40,202 bases of DNA from Acidobacteria bacterium UBA2999 (GCA_002346475.1 DDZV01000040.1:60892-101093); one strand, 5' to 3'. Shown: positions 24,835-34,044, counted from the first letter of the stretch. The notes: generated by a model from the sequence alone, not told the origin. Program-made: numbers and translations.

Positions 24835-26061
24835 TTAAGGATTCGCAGTTTGTGCTTGTGCAAGTTCGTATTCAATTGCAGCTTGAAAGAACTGAGGTTC
24901 AAGACCGCCACGAATCATACGACCATTGATAAAAAAGGTAGGTGTGCTACTCACACCAACTGACTGACCTAGTGCAACATCCGCGCGTACTTGTTCAAGC
25001 ACTGTTGGATATTGCTCATCAAAATCATTTACTCCGCCAACTTGACGAACTCCTTGACGGACTAACTCTGGCGTCATCGCCGGCTGATTATCAAAAAGCC
25101 ACTCCTCAAGCGCCTCTGCTTGATTATTCACACGTGCCATCCGCACAGCAGCTGCCGCCTCACAGGCTGCACTATGAACCCCGCCAGCATTGCACTCTGA
25201 CTCAAGAGGGAAATCCCTGGTCACAAAGCGGACTTGACCAGGATGTGACACCTGAAAGTTCTCGAGTAATGCTTTGTACTGCAGGTACGTATTCCTACAC
25301 GGTGGACACTGGTAATCATTAAACTTCACAATCAGAACACGTTCACCTTCGTTTGGCACAGGAAGTGGCACGTACGGTTGCTGCATGTACCACTGTTCGA
25401 AGTCTGCCAATGGAGCACCTTCACTACTGCCCTGCTCCGTACCCGCATGAGTATGAACACTCGTGTCACTCTCCATCACTTCGACGATTACGTTTGTTCG
25501 TGGAAGAAATGTGACAAGTGAACCTGCTCCAACAAGCCAAAACAATGCGAACATTAAAGCACCAGGACTTGAGGTCAGCGCACGAAGATCCGTGAATAAA
25601 CGTGAAGGAAGCGTCCGAAATGGTAGAGATGTAGCTCCTGAAGCAACAAAGAAAAGACCAAACACCGTGACGTAAGTCACCATACATAACGGGCAAACCC
25701 GCTCTAGGATAAATATGGAGGCGTAACCCAAGTACACCACTGAGGCCAGACCAACTACAGAAAGTAAAAAGATATATTCGGAAATGTTGTCTGGTTCACT
25801 TGAGCGCGCATGGCGCATCCCATAAGCAGCCAGCACAAAAACGAGTGCTGACCAAATCATTCCAAACGCAGCAACTGGAATACCCGCCACGCTACCGTAG
25901 TCGCTTTCGTACACCGCTTCGCAACTAATAGTCTCACTGATGTCACAAAAACTCGCGTAGGAACTGTCAGTAATGAGGTTGTAATGAACGTACAACGAAG
26001 TCCCAGCAGCTATAAAAGTAAGTGCCGCAAGGACCATGAACCACAAACGAGTTTTGTGCAT
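24835..26061 (-). CDS. VKOR domain fused to DsbA-like thioredoxin domain
   Basis: A 408-residue fusion that would both make and reoxidise disulfides in exported proteins. The N-terminal VKOR part has four to five membrane helices, the loop pair Cys39/Cys47 and the redox CxxC Cys123/Cys126 (VCPLCM), which passes electrons to quinone. After a fifth hydrophobic segment (about 167-187) comes a periplasmic DsbA-like domain with CPPC (Cys252/Cys255) and the cis-proline STPTFF (Pro374). Two extra cysteines (290 and 300) lie in that domain. It is followed after 9 bp by the prepilin peptidase. ATG 26061 is preceded by a strong promoter with almost no leader. Confidence 0.95.
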   Translation of the reverse strand: MHKTRLWFMVLAALTFIAAGTSLYVHYNLITDSSYASFCDISETISCEAVYESDYGSVAGIPVAAFGMIWSALVFVLAAYGMRHARSSEPDNISEYIFLLSVVGLASVVYLGYASIFILERVCPLCMVTYVTVFGLFFVASGATSLPFRTLPSRLFTDLRALTSSPGALMFALFWLVGAGSLVTFLPRTNVIVEVMESDTSVHTHAGTEQGSSEGAPLADFEQWYMQQPYVPLPVPNEGERVLIVKFNDYQCPPCRNTYLQYKALLENFQVSHPGQVRFVTRDFPLESECNAGGVHSAACEAAAAVRMARVNNQAEALEEWLFDNQPAMTPELVRQGVRQVGGVNDFDEQYPTVLEQVRADVALGQSVGVSSTPTFFINGRMIRGGLEPQFFQAAIEYELAQAQTANP

Positions 26062-26070
26062 GGTGACGAA

Positions 26071-26100
26071 ATATTACGAGTCTTCTGAAGGCAGTGTCAA
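26071..26100 (-). promoter_or_regulatory. Sigma70-type promoter of the VKOR-DsbA/prepilin peptidase operon
   Basis: On the - strand a perfect TTGACA (26095-26100) and TAATAT (26071-26076) lie 18 nt apart. The ATG start at 26061 comes 9 nt after the -10 hexamer. The transcript would have a leader of only a few bases. The pilin gene lies 62 bp further upstream, so this operon can be expressed separately from the pilin. Confidence 0.6.
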
Positions 26101-26162
26101 CGCTAACTTAATTTTATTACTTGTAGTCGTAGTCTAGTAGCTACTCGGTTAACTGTCAGAAT

Positions 26163-26663
26163 TTACTGTAGGTTCTGGGCTCCATCAAAGTTGGCAACCG
26201 TAATCGTAGCCAACGCGGTCTTGATAATGCCTGTTTGATTAGCTGCAAAGTAGCGAATACCCGTCTGGCCAGGTGTTATCGGATCAGCCGTAACAAGAAA
26301 CCCATCAAATGAATTAGCAACGTTATTACATGTTTGGTCTTGCGCGAGAACCTGATTGTCCCCAGCGATAAGATGAAATTTATAACCGTGCTTTGATCCT
26401 GTACCGAGATCATCTGGAATAAAAGGTACGCTTCCTGTCGGTGCCGTGGCTAACGCCGCCAAACTTCCTGCATAACCACCATTGCAACTCGCTGCAAAAG
26501 CTGCCTGCGCAGTAGTAATTGTGCGCACTGATACAATTGCTGAGGCTTCGTTTCCTGACATCCGTGCCCGTAATAATCCTGGCACTGCAATCGTTGCTAT
26601 GATTCCAATGATGGCCACCACAATGAGCAACTCTATTAACGTAAACCCATCATACTTTCGCAT
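26163..26663 (-). CDS. Type IV pilin / pseudopilin-like protein
   Basis: A 166-residue prepilin with a short charged leader (MRKYDG) cleaved after Gly6, then the classic N-methylated helix FTLIELLIVVAIIGIIA with Glu5 of the mature protein. The globular domain has two cysteines (60 and 112) that could form a disulfide. The sequence downstream (VPGLLRARMSGNEASAIVSVRTI) is like PilA-type pilins of Acidobacteria and Deltaproteobacteria. It is co-oriented with VKOR-DsbA and prepilin peptidase. No pilus ATPase or platform gene lies in the window. An AAGGA lies rather far (17 nt) from the ATG. Confidence 0.93.
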   Translation of the reverse strand: MRKYDGFTLIELLIVVAIIGIIATIAVPGLLRARMSGNEASAIVSVRTITTAQAAFAASCNGGYAGSLAALATAPTGSVPFIPDDLGTGSKHGYKFHLIAGDNQVLAQDQTCNNVANSFDGFLVTADPITPGQTGIRYFAANQTGIIKTALATITVANFDGAQNLQ

Positions 26664-26721
26664 AACTTTTGTTTTTTTAATCCTTATCGAAGAATACTGG
26701 CGCTAGAACGAAGAAGCAACA

Positions 26722-26753
26722 CTTATAGCCTAAAACTTTTAATAGCTTTTCAA
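26722..26753 (-). promoter_or_regulatory. Weak candidate promoter of the pilin gene
   Basis: On the - strand TTGAAA (26748-26753) and TATAAG (26722-26727) lie 20 nt apart, longer than the usual 16-18. The predicted leader would be about 50 nt. Confidence 0.22.
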
Positions 26754-26769
26754 TGCCAAACCTAGTTCG

Positions 26770-27564
26770 ATGCAATTCCTACATACCTACAACTGCGATC
26801 GAGCGACTATGATTAATTACATGATTAAATTTCTTGGATTTGGTGTCCCGCTAGCCATTATCGCACTGATCACAACTTTGATCGCTGCACTTGGCTACCG
26901 CATACGGCTAGTACCACTTACACCAGCATTTATTACCTTTGGCCTTGGGCTCTTAGTAGCACTCACCTCAATAGCGATCTCACTAGTAGGAACCATATTT
27001 GTTCTGGTAAAAGGTATCCGCCCTGGGTACGGCCTGAGCCACATCCTACTTGGAATGGCAATCGCTGGTCTCGTAATCGCCATTCCTGCTTCCTTATTGT
27101 TTACCGGAGGAGGCCAAGGTCTCCCAGCAATTCATGATATTTCGACAGATATCGAAGACCCACCACTCTTTGTCGATGTACTTCCACTACGTGCTAATGC
27201 ACCCAACACTGCCGATTACGGTGGACCTGAAATTGGCAAACTTCAACGTCAGGCATATCCGGATATCATTCCTTTAATCCTGGCTGGTGCACCAGAAAAA
27301 GTTTTTGATCAGGCACTGGCAACGGCCATGGAGTTAGGGTGGGTAATCGCTGGCTCAAGCCGTGAGGATGGACGCATCGAAGCCACAGATACCACATTTT
27401 GGTTTGGTTTCGAAGACGATGTTGTAGTTCGCCTACGCCCAGATGAAAATGGAACACGCGTAGATATTCGTTCAGTATCTCGCGTAGGTGGGGGCGATGT
27501 GGGTACAAACTCAAAAAGAATTCGTGGGTACCTAGCTAAACTCAAAGATACACTTGCACCGTAA
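26770..27564 (+). CDS. DUF1499 family membrane-anchored protein
   Basis: A 264-residue protein with three hydrophobic helices in the first 115 residues. A soluble DUF1499 domain follows, with IHDISTDIEDPPLF, AYPDIIPLIL, the WVIAGSSREDGRIEATDTTFWFGFEDDVVVRL stretch and a terminal DIRSVSRVGGGDVGTNSKRIRGYL. The domain's biochemical role is not known. The start is uncertain: ATG 26770 gives the longest frame, but ATG 26809 or 26821 would begin closer to the first helix, and none has a clear Shine-Dalgarno. It diverges from the pilin gene with a 106-bp gap. Confidence 0.85.
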   Translation: MQFLHTYNCDRATMINYMIKFLGFGVPLAIIALITTLIAALGYRIRLVPLTPAFITFGLGLLVALTSIAISLVGTIFVLVKGIRPGYGLSHILLGMAIAGLVIAIPASLLFTGGGQGLPAIHDISTDIEDPPLFVDVLPLRANAPNTADYGGPEIGKLQRQAYPDIIPLILAGAPEKVFDQALATAMELGWVIAGSSREDGRIEATDTTFWFGFEDDVVVRLRPDENGTRVDIRSVSRVGGGDVGTNSKRIRGYLAKLKDTLAP

Positions 27565-27637
27565 ATCTACTTATCTATTTGATCGCAAGATGCTCATGGG
27601 TAAGAGGTTGAGATAACATCAGTTGGTGAGATCTTCC

Positions 27638-29653
27638 ATGATGAAACTCTGCACTTGTTTTAGTTTAATAACTATTGTTGCACTGCTAATCAAACCCACT
27701 CAAGGTGCGCAGGATATCTTGGTCCAGCCACCTCCTATGGCAGTTTCGGCAGGGCCCATCGTAGCCCCCGTACAATCATTTGACCGTCCGGTAGAAAATG
27801 CACGTTCTCCGCGTAATGCTAATTACACAATCGAGGCCACGCTTGATCACATAACGCAGATGCTCACAGGCCATGAGACCATTCACTGGCGTAATATTAG
27901 CGAACATCAAGCTACGGAACTGCAGTTCCATCTGTACTGGAACGCATGGCAGAATCAAAACTCAAGTTGGCTTCGCGAACGTCAACTAAGCCGACCACAA
28001 TCTAACCCAGATCCAAATGCCTGGGGTTGGATGAAAGTTACATCCATTCGTGTGGGCTTAGATCCCACAGACCTCACTGACGTCACAACTCAGCAACAGT
28101 TCATTGCCCCTGATGATGACAATGTCAAGGATCAAACTGTAATGACTGTACAACTACCGGAACCGGTAGATTCTGGCCAGTCTGTTGAAATTCAAATTGA
28201 TTGGACTGCAAAGATCCCAAAACCATTTGCGCGCACAGGATACAGAGGTAACTACTACTTCATCGCACATTGGTTTCCTAAGATCGGTGTGCTAGAGGAT
28301 CGTGGATGGAATACACATCAGTTTCATTCAGTTGCAGAATTCTATGCCGACTTTGGTATCTATGACGTGAAATTAACGGTACCGGAACAATGGGTTGTTG
28401 GAGCATCTGGACGTGAAATCGGTCGCACAACTAATACTAACAACACAGCAACACATCACTACCGTGGTGAAGACATCCATGACTTTGCATGGACAACAAG
28501 CCCAGACTTTATTGAGGTACACAGTAAATTTGAACACAATAACTTGCCGTCGGTTAACATGCGCCTCCTATTACAACCGGAACACATTACACAAGCTGAT
28601 AGACATTTTTCAGCTACTGCTGCTGCCTTAGAACACTACGGTAATTGGTTTGGACCGTACCCCTACAGCTACCTAACAATCGTTGATCCTGCCTATCAAA
28701 GCCGGAGTGGAGGCATGGAATATCCAACATTCTTTACATCAGGCACACGCTGGTGGGCCCCTCGCGACGTAGCTCAGCCTGAAGGCGTGACATTACACGA
28801 AGCAGGTCATCAATTTTGGTATGGACTCGTTGCAAGTAATGAGTTTGAACATGCCTGGATGGATGAAGGACTCAATACATTCTCTGAAGCACGCGTTGCA
28901 GAAGTAACTGGGATCTCTGACCACCTATCAAGACGTTTCTTTGGGGGTTTTATCCCATGGGTATTTCAAGATATCAAACTACCACGGGAGACCTACGGGA
29001 ACGGCTGGTATCGATACCGCGTGCAGTCCAATAGTGAGATTCAAGCTACACCAACCTATCGATACTGGCCAGGAACAGCAACCTCCACGACATATTTTAA
29101 AACTGCTCTGTGGTTACATACGCTTGAACGACACCTGGGCTGGCCCACCCTCAAGCAAATTATGGCAACCTATTTCGAACAATGGCAGTTTCGCCATCCA
29201 TCGCCACATGATTTCTTTCGAATTGCAAATGAGGTCAGCGGCCAAGACCTAACACCTTTCTTCAACCAGGTGTATAGAGGCTCTCAAACATTCGATTATG
29301 CGGTTCAAGACCTTAAGAGCCAGACCGTGGACGATAAAATCCGAACAACTGTAGTAGTACAACGACTTGGTGACGGTATTTTTCCTGTTGATGTAGTCAC
29401 TAAATTCAGAGATGGAACAACAAAAACTGAACACTGGGATGGCCAACAGCGACGAGTACTCTACGTTTATGAAATTTCGTCTGATCCGTTATCTGTGGAA
29501 GTTGATCCAAATCGAATATTACTTCTGGATATCAACTTTACAAATAACAGTCTGACGCGTGAACCTCAAAGCAACAAGGCTGCTCTGAAATGGACACTGA
29601 AATGGATAGTCTGGTTGCAAGATTTAATGCTGACTTATGGGTTCTTTGTCTGA
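27638..29653 (+). CDS. Exported M1 family zinc metallopeptidase (aminopeptidase N-like)
   Basis: A 671-residue secreted protein. ATG 27638 is chosen because GGTGAG lies 7 nt upstream and because it starts a normal signal peptide (MMKLCTCFSLITIVALLIK, cleavage near TQGA-Q). The N-terminal beta domain (YTIEATLDHITQMLTGHETIHW) precedes a gluzincin catalytic domain with HEAGH (His387, Glu388, His391) and Glu410, spaced HExxH-18-E. The exopeptidase motif is SGGMEYPTF rather than the classic GAMEN. The C-terminal part resembles other secreted M1-like peptidases. Its last bases reach to 8 bp before the next start. Confidence 0.92.
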   Translation: MMKLCTCFSLITIVALLIKPTQGAQDILVQPPPMAVSAGPIVAPVQSFDRPVENARSPRNANYTIEATLDHITQMLTGHETIHWRNISEHQATELQFHLYWNAWQNQNSSWLRERQLSRPQSNPDPNAWGWMKVTSIRVGLDPTDLTDVTTQQQFIAPDDDNVKDQTVMTVQLPEPVDSGQSVEIQIDWTAKIPKPFARTGYRGNYYFIAHWFPKIGVLEDRGWNTHQFHSVAEFYADFGIYDVKLTVPEQWVVGASGREIGRTTNTNNTATHHYRGEDIHDFAWTTSPDFIEVHSKFEHNNLPSVNMRLLLQPEHITQADRHFSATAAALEHYGNWFGPYPYSYLTIVDPAYQSRSGGMEYPTFFTSGTRWWAPRDVAQPEGVTLHEAGHQFWYGLVASNEFEHAWMDEGLNTFSEARVAEVTGISDHLSRRFFGGFIPWVFQDIKLPRETYGNGWYRYRVQSNSEIQATPTYRYWPGTATSTTYFKTALWLHTLERHLGWPTLKQIMATYFEQWQFRHPSPHDFFRIANEVSGQDLTPFFNQVYRGSQTFDYAVQDLKSQTVDDKIRTTVVVQRLGDGIFPVDVVTKFRDGTTKTEHWDGQQRRVLYVYEISSDPLSVEVDPNRILLLDINFTNNSLTREPQSNKAALKWTLKWIVWLQDLMLTYGFFV

Positions 29654-29660
29654 CATAACA

Positions 29661-30671
29661 ATGGCAACAGCCTTAAACGCCTGGAAAGACGGGGTTCAAC
29701 GTGTGCGAAAAGCACCAGCGATCCTAATTGGTGCGTTTGCCATCACGGTGTTCTCCACATTGCCAATGGCTTTCGTATTACATACCAGTATCGCAACCCA
29801 TCTAGGTAATAGCATGGCAGCCGTAGAAGCAGTGGAAGGCTTCAATCTTGATTGGTGGCAAGAATTTAGCACCCAGACCTCTAGTCTGAGTGAAACATTC
29901 TCACCATCTATCATTGGATTTGCTGCAACGCTCAACAATCTCAGCAACATCCTAGATGGTCAGCGTGAAACGCCAGCTATCACCTGGGCACTGGGGATCA
30001 ACTTCTTGATTTGGACATTTTTGTTTGGAGGCATCATTGATCGATATGCCAGACAACACGCAACAAAAGCTTCCGGGTTCTTCACAGCAAGTGGAGTCTT
30101 TTTCTTTCGCTTTCTTCGTCTTGCTGTTATCTCTCTAGGGGTCTATTGGTTTCTGTTTTCTCTGGTACATGGATGGATTTTCAACAATTGGTACTCCTGG
30201 GCAACACATGAAGTAACAGTAGAACGAACGGCATTCTTTTGGCGACTCATCATGTATGTGATCTTTGGAACACTCTTGATAATTGCAAATATCGTGTTCG
30301 ATTATGCAAAAATCCGTGCCGTGGTTGAAGACAGACGAAGCATGTTAGGCGCGCTTCTTTCAGCGATACGATTCATTGTTCGACATCCCGGACCAATTAT
30401 TAGGCTCTACTTATTAAACGGGGCTATCTTTGTTTGTCTCATTCTACTGTGGTCAATCATTGCCCCAGGCGCAAAAGACGTAAACCTCACAATGTGGCTT
30501 GGTCTTATCGCAGCGCAGATGTACGTACTCGCACGACTGTTCGTAAAACTACTCTTTGTAGCATCGCAAACGTCTCTCTTTCAGGCATCGCTTGCACATG
30601 CTCACTATACTGCAAAGCCTGTAGCTAAGTGGCCAGAGTCGCCTGCTGTAACTGCCATTGACAACAGGTAA
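29661..30671 (+). CDS. Multi-pass membrane protein of unknown function
   Basis: A 336-residue protein with about six hydrophobic helices: near residues 20-40, 105-125, 140-165, 195-220, 250-275 and 278-300. Between the first two there is a roughly 65-residue likely extracytoplasmic region rich in Ser/Thr (QTSSLSETFSPSIIG). No motif is recognised. ATG 29661 is preferred for its compact N-terminus MATALNAWKDGV; the frame also opens at ATG 29637, which would overlap the M1 gene by 17 bp. It is closely packed between the M1 peptidase and nadE (21 bp before nadE), so they probably form one operon. Confidence 0.7.
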   Translation: MATALNAWKDGVQRVRKAPAILIGAFAITVFSTLPMAFVLHTSIATHLGNSMAAVEAVEGFNLDWWQEFSTQTSSLSETFSPSIIGFAATLNNLSNILDGQRETPAITWALGINFLIWTFLFGGIIDRYARQHATKASGFFTASGVFFFRFLRLAVISLGVYWFLFSLVHGWIFNNWYSWATHEVTVERTAFFWRLIMYVIFGTLLIIANIVFDYAKIRAVVEDRRSMLGALLSAIRFIVRHPGPIIRLYLLNGAIFVCLILLWSIIAPGAKDVNLTMWLGLIAAQMYVLARLFVKLLFVASQTSLFQASLAHAHYTAKPVAKWPESPAVTAIDNR

Positions 30672-30692
30672 GTTTCTAAAAGGATCGAAAAT

Positions 30693-31448
30693 ATGTCTGT
30701 TGCCAATAAGATTGCAGAATGGTTAAACAAGCAAGTTGCTGAAGCAAAGGCCAAGGGTCTGGTCTTTGGCCTAAGTGGAGGCATCGATTCTGCTTGTGTT
30801 AGCCGTTTATCCCAACTAGCAACACAAAATTCTTGTCTTGGCGTGATCATGCCATGTCACAGTAATCCACAAGACGAAAAGGATGCCTTACTTGTGGCAT
30901 CACACTTTAAAATCAAGACAATCCGAGTACCTCTGGAGGAAGCCTACGACACCCTTAAAGGAACAATTCAAAAACCACTGCTAGATACAAAGCAACTTCA
31001 GCATAGTCCTGCTGATGACACACAATCAAAAGTTTCCTCTGCGAATATCAAGCCACGATTACGAATGAGTACTCTGTACTTAATTGCTAATCGCTTGAAC
31101 TACCTTGTTGCCGGTACGGGAAACCGGAGTGAAATTGCTATTGGCTATTACACAAAGTACGGAGACGGTGGCGTGGACTTGCTGCCTATTGGACAACTAG
31201 TAAAACGAGAAGTTCAGGATCTTGCTAGTGAGCTTGGAGTGCCCTCACCAATTATCGAAAAAGCTCCAAGTGCTGGTCTGTGGCTTGGGCAAACCGACGA
31301 GAAAGAAATGGGATTTACTTACGAAGAACTTGAACAGTTTCTCAATGGTGAAGTGAAAGATATATCACCAGAAAAAATAGATCGTATTAAACATCTCATG
31401 GCTATCAGTGCACATAAACGATCGCTCCCACCCATGCCGCCTAGTTAA
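30693..31448 (+). CDS. nadE: NH3-dependent NAD+ synthetase
   Basis: NadE amidates deamido-NAD to NAD using ATP and ammonia. The 251-residue protein is the short ammonia-dependent form with no glutaminase domain. It has the PP-loop FGLSGGIDSACVSRL, the SSANIKPRLRMSTLYLIAN segment, and the deamido-NAD site GTGNRSEIAIGYYTKYGDGGVDLLPI. AAAGGAT just upstream of ATG 30693 is a good Shine-Dalgarno, one of the few in the window. The gene converges on the transketolase gene with a 15-bp gap. Confidence 0.96.
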   Translation: MSVANKIAEWLNKQVAEAKAKGLVFGLSGGIDSACVSRLSQLATQNSCLGVIMPCHSNPQDEKDALLVASHFKIKTIRVPLEEAYDTLKGTIQKPLLDTKQLQHSPADDTQSKVSSANIKPRLRMSTLYLIANRLNYLVAGTGNRSEIAIGYYTKYGDGGVDLLPIGQLVKREVQDLASELGVPSPIIEKAPSAGLWLGQTDEKEMGFTYEELEQFLNGEVKDISPEKIDRIKHLMAISAHKRSLPPMPPS

Positions 31449-31463
31449 GAACCTTCTTGTGTG

Positions 31464-33317
31464 TTAATGAGATTTGACAGCAGCAACAATGTGTTTGGCA
31501 GAGATACCGTAACGATCGAGAAGTTCCGCAGGCTTTCCACTGCGCGGGATCTCACAAATAGCTAAGCGACGAACCGTCAGACCTGCACTAGCAACTGCGG
31601 AAGCAACAGCGTCACCAATCCCACCGTTAATGTAATGATCTTCAACAGTAATTAAAGACCCCTTAGTAGACTGGCCACAGCGAATAAGGGTTTCTTGATC
31701 AACTGGTTGGACCGAGTACAAATCAACAACGCGTATTGAAATGCCTTCTGCTTGTAACTGTTCGTACGCAGTGAGGGCCTCAAATACTGTCACTCCGGCA
31801 CCAATCACAGTCGCTACATCACGATCGCTTTCACGTAAAATTTTAAGACCGCCAATATGAAAAGTTTCATCTGGACTATAAATCACTGATGTTTTCGGGC
31901 GAGAAGTCCGCATATATACCGGACCCTCATGGCCAGCCATTAGGGAAACAAGCTTCTCTGTGCTGGTGGCATCACATGGATAGAAAACAAGAATATTTGG
32001 CTGGGCGCGCATCATCGCAAGGTCTTCTAGGGCCATCTGAGACGGGCCGTCTTCACCTATCGACACACCGGCATGAGAACCAGCCATCTTGATATTGAGG
32101 TTGCTAATAGCTGCCATGCGAATGAAATCATGAGCTCGCGTTAGGAATGCCGCAAAGGTCGAAGGAAATGGAATAGCACCTCGACTCGCTAATCCCATAG
32201 CAGCACCGATCATGACTTGTTCAGCAATGTAGTTCTGATGAAATCTATCTCCAACGCGTTGTTCAAATTTCTCGCTAAATGTTGAATTTTTGACATCAGC
32301 GTCAAGTGCCACAATACGTGAATCTTCCATCCCCAACTTGGCAATAGCTTCGCCATACGCTTGACGGGTAGCTACACTCTGCCCGATGGTGTACTCAGGT
32401 AAAGAGATTGTTGGCACGGAACCAAGCGTCGCAGGACGTTTGACTGACAATGCAGAAACACTGGCTGCTTCGTCCTCGGAAACCAATTGCCCTTTGAGCT
32501 CTTCAATAGCTCGGTCGGTTTCTTCGCCTAACTTAAGGGGCTTACCATGCCAACCAGGTTTGCCTTCCATAACTGCAACGCCCTTGCCTTTAAGCGTTTT
32601 TGCCAAAATCATTGAAGGCTGATCTTTAATATGTCTGGCGCTATCTAGCGCCTCCAGAATGGCAAGGACATCATGGCCATCAACAATAGTTGTGTGCCAT
32701 CCAAAACTCTCCCACCGAACAGCAAGAGCATCCATGTCGTGCTGCCACAACGTCGGTCCACTCTGTCCAAAACGGTTAACGTCTATGATGCCGCAGAGCG
32801 AACTCAGTTTCTCCTTTGATGCTACCTGAGCTGCTTCCCACACTGACCCCTCTGCAGTCTCACCATCTCCAAGCAGTACATAAGTTCGATAATCTGAATT
32901 AATGTGACGAGCATTGAGCGCAATCCCAACACCAGCACACAGCCCCTGACCCAACGAACCAGTAGCCACGTCGACAAAAGACAGTCGCGGTGTGGGGTGT
33001 CCTTCTAAGTTTGACTCGATAGTGCGAAGTTTTAAGAGTTCATCACGGGGAATCAAACCAGCTTCTGCCCACACTGCGTAAAGCAACGGTGCCGCGTGGC
33101 CTTTAGATAAAACAAACCGATCGCTGTAGGGATGCTGAGGATCGTTGGCATCGTAACGCATCTCTGAAAAAAACAACGCCGAGACAATCTCTGCTGCTGA
33201 ACAGCATGTTGATGGGTGTCCGCTACCTGCAGTGCTTGTGGCACGGATTGAGTCAATACGTAAACGGGTAGCAATATTTCTCAATGCAGCTACCCGTGAA
33301 GAATTCTGAACGGTCAT
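31464..33317 (-). CDS. Transketolase (short, one-piece type)
   Basis: Transketolase moves two-carbon units between sugar phosphates in the pentose phosphate and Calvin-type pathways, using thiamine diphosphate. The 617 residues hold the ThDP motif GDGETAEGS (Gly150-Asp151-Gly152) ending near IIDVNRFGQ. A pyrimidine-binding domain follows, with the active-site SIGEDGPSQMALEDLAMMRA, and a C-terminal regulatory-like domain. The length and pattern are closer to the 620-residue animal-type enzyme than to the 660-residue E. coli TktA type. ATG 33317 has a good GAGGAG Shine-Dalgarno. A perfect palindrome GTTGCGCAAC lies 34-43 nt upstream. Confidence 0.93.
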   Translation of the reverse strand: MTVQNSSRVAALRNIATRLRIDSIRATSTAGSGHPSTCCSAAEIVSALFFSEMRYDANDPQHPYSDRFVLSKGHAAPLLYAVWAEAGLIPRDELLKLRTIESNLEGHPTPRLSFVDVATGSLGQGLCAGVGIALNARHINSDYRTYVLLGDGETAEGSVWEAAQVASKEKLSSLCGIIDVNRFGQSGPTLWQHDMDALAVRWESFGWHTTIVDGHDVLAILEALDSARHIKDQPSMILAKTLKGKGVAVMEGKPGWHGKPLKLGEETDRAIEELKGQLVSEDEAASVSALSVKRPATLGSVPTISLPEYTIGQSVATRQAYGEAIAKLGMEDSRIVALDADVKNSTFSEKFEQRVGDRFHQNYIAEQVMIGAAMGLASRGAIPFPSTFAAFLTRAHDFIRMAAISNLNIKMAGSHAGVSIGEDGPSQMALEDLAMMRAQPNILVFYPCDATSTEKLVSLMAGHEGPVYMRTSRPKTSVIYSPDETFHIGGLKILRESDRDVATVIGAGVTVFEALTAYEQLQAEGISIRVVDLYSVQPVDQETLIRCGQSTKGSLITVEDHYINGGIGDAVASAVASAGLTVRRLAICEIPRSGKPAELLDRYGISAKHIVAAVKSH

Positions 33318-33350
33318 ATCTCCTCGATGTTCATTGCTGATGAATTATGA

Positions 33351-33360
33351 GTTGCGCAAC
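33351..33360. promoter_or_regulatory. Perfect 10-bp palindrome upstream of transketolase
   Basis: GTTGCGCAAC is its own reverse complement. It lies 34 nt upstream of the transketolase ATG, beside a CATAAT that could serve as -10. It may be an operator. Immediately beyond it is a 5-bp hairpin CGGTT/AACCG at 33360-33376. Confidence 0.25.
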
Positions 33361-33500
33361 GGTTCATGATAAACCGCGTAACGAACAGCAACACCCCTGA
33401 AAATGCCAGTCTAGCAGATTGTTGACGTCTATCAATTGGTCTAAGTGCATAACCTCTAAACATTCATGTAAAAGAACAGCAACGTCTTTAAACGACACAC

Positions 33501-33506
33501 TATAAT
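33501..33506 (+). promoter_or_regulatory. Consensus -10 box 7 nt before a start codon
   Basis: A perfect TATAAT is followed after 7 nt by the ATG at 33514. That spacing predicts transcription starting at or next to the start codon. No convincing -35 is seen 16-18 nt upstream. Confidence 0.38.
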
Positions 33507-33513
33507 TCAAGTA

Positions 33514-34044
33514 ATGACTACGTGGTTTCGACATTATCGACGCATACATCCATTCACACTGCGGTATATGTACTTGCTAACACTCGGAACCTGGCTAGGT
33601 GGCATGGTATTACTCGGAACAGTAGCTGCGCCAGCAATCTTTCAAACACTTCAGATCTCCCAAGGACCTGGTGGAAACGTACTCGCAGGGGCAGTATTTG
33701 GTAATGTCCTAGACCGATTCCACTACATCTCGTACGCCTGTGGAAGCTTAATGTTTGTTTCATTAATTGGCATGGCTTTGAATGGTTCTAAACCAGTCGC
33801 GTTTGCGTTACGTAGTGTAATCATAATCGGCATGCTTGCCCTAGCCCTATATTCTGGGATGATTGTTTCCAATAGGATTACTCAACTTCAAAGTGAGATC
33901 GGAAAAAATATATCGCCCTCAACACTGGCCTCCACGGATAATCGACGTATTCAATTTGATCGATTACACCAGCTCTCAACACGCCTCATGATGGTTAACA
34001 TTGTTGGAGCACTGGCACTCCTGTGCTGGGAGGCACGGAAATAA
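33514..34044 (+). CDS. DUF4149 family membrane protein
   Basis: A 176-residue protein with four membrane helices, near residues 17-40, 67-85, 95-115 and 155-172. The pattern LLTLGTWLGGMVLLGTVAAPAIFQTL and the later FDRLHQLSTRLMMVNIVGALALL match the DUF4149/TMEM205-like group. The function of this family is not established. The stop and the start of the downstream acyltransferase share a base (TAATG at 34042-34046), so translation of the two is coupled. The start has no Shine-Dalgarno. Confidence 0.85.
   Translation: MTTWFRHYRRIHPFTLRYMYLLTLGTWLGGMVLLGTVAAPAIFQTLQISQGPGGNVLAGAVFGNVLDRFHYISYACGSLMFVSLIGMALNGSKPVAFALRSVIIIGMLALALYSGMIVSNRITQLQSEIGKNISPSTLASTDNRRIQFDRLHQLSTRLMMVNIVGALALLCWEARK

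Noticed and set aside
26716..26730. Possible sigma54 -24/-12 site before the pilin gene (GG...GC on the - strand)
   Set aside because: The spacing between GG and GC is 11 rather than 10 and the surrounding bases do not match TGGCAC/TTGC.
33364..33549. 61-codon open frame on the - strand in the longest gap
   Set aside because: It overlaps the start of the DUF4149 gene, shows no domain, no Shine-Dalgarno and a composition expected from chance.
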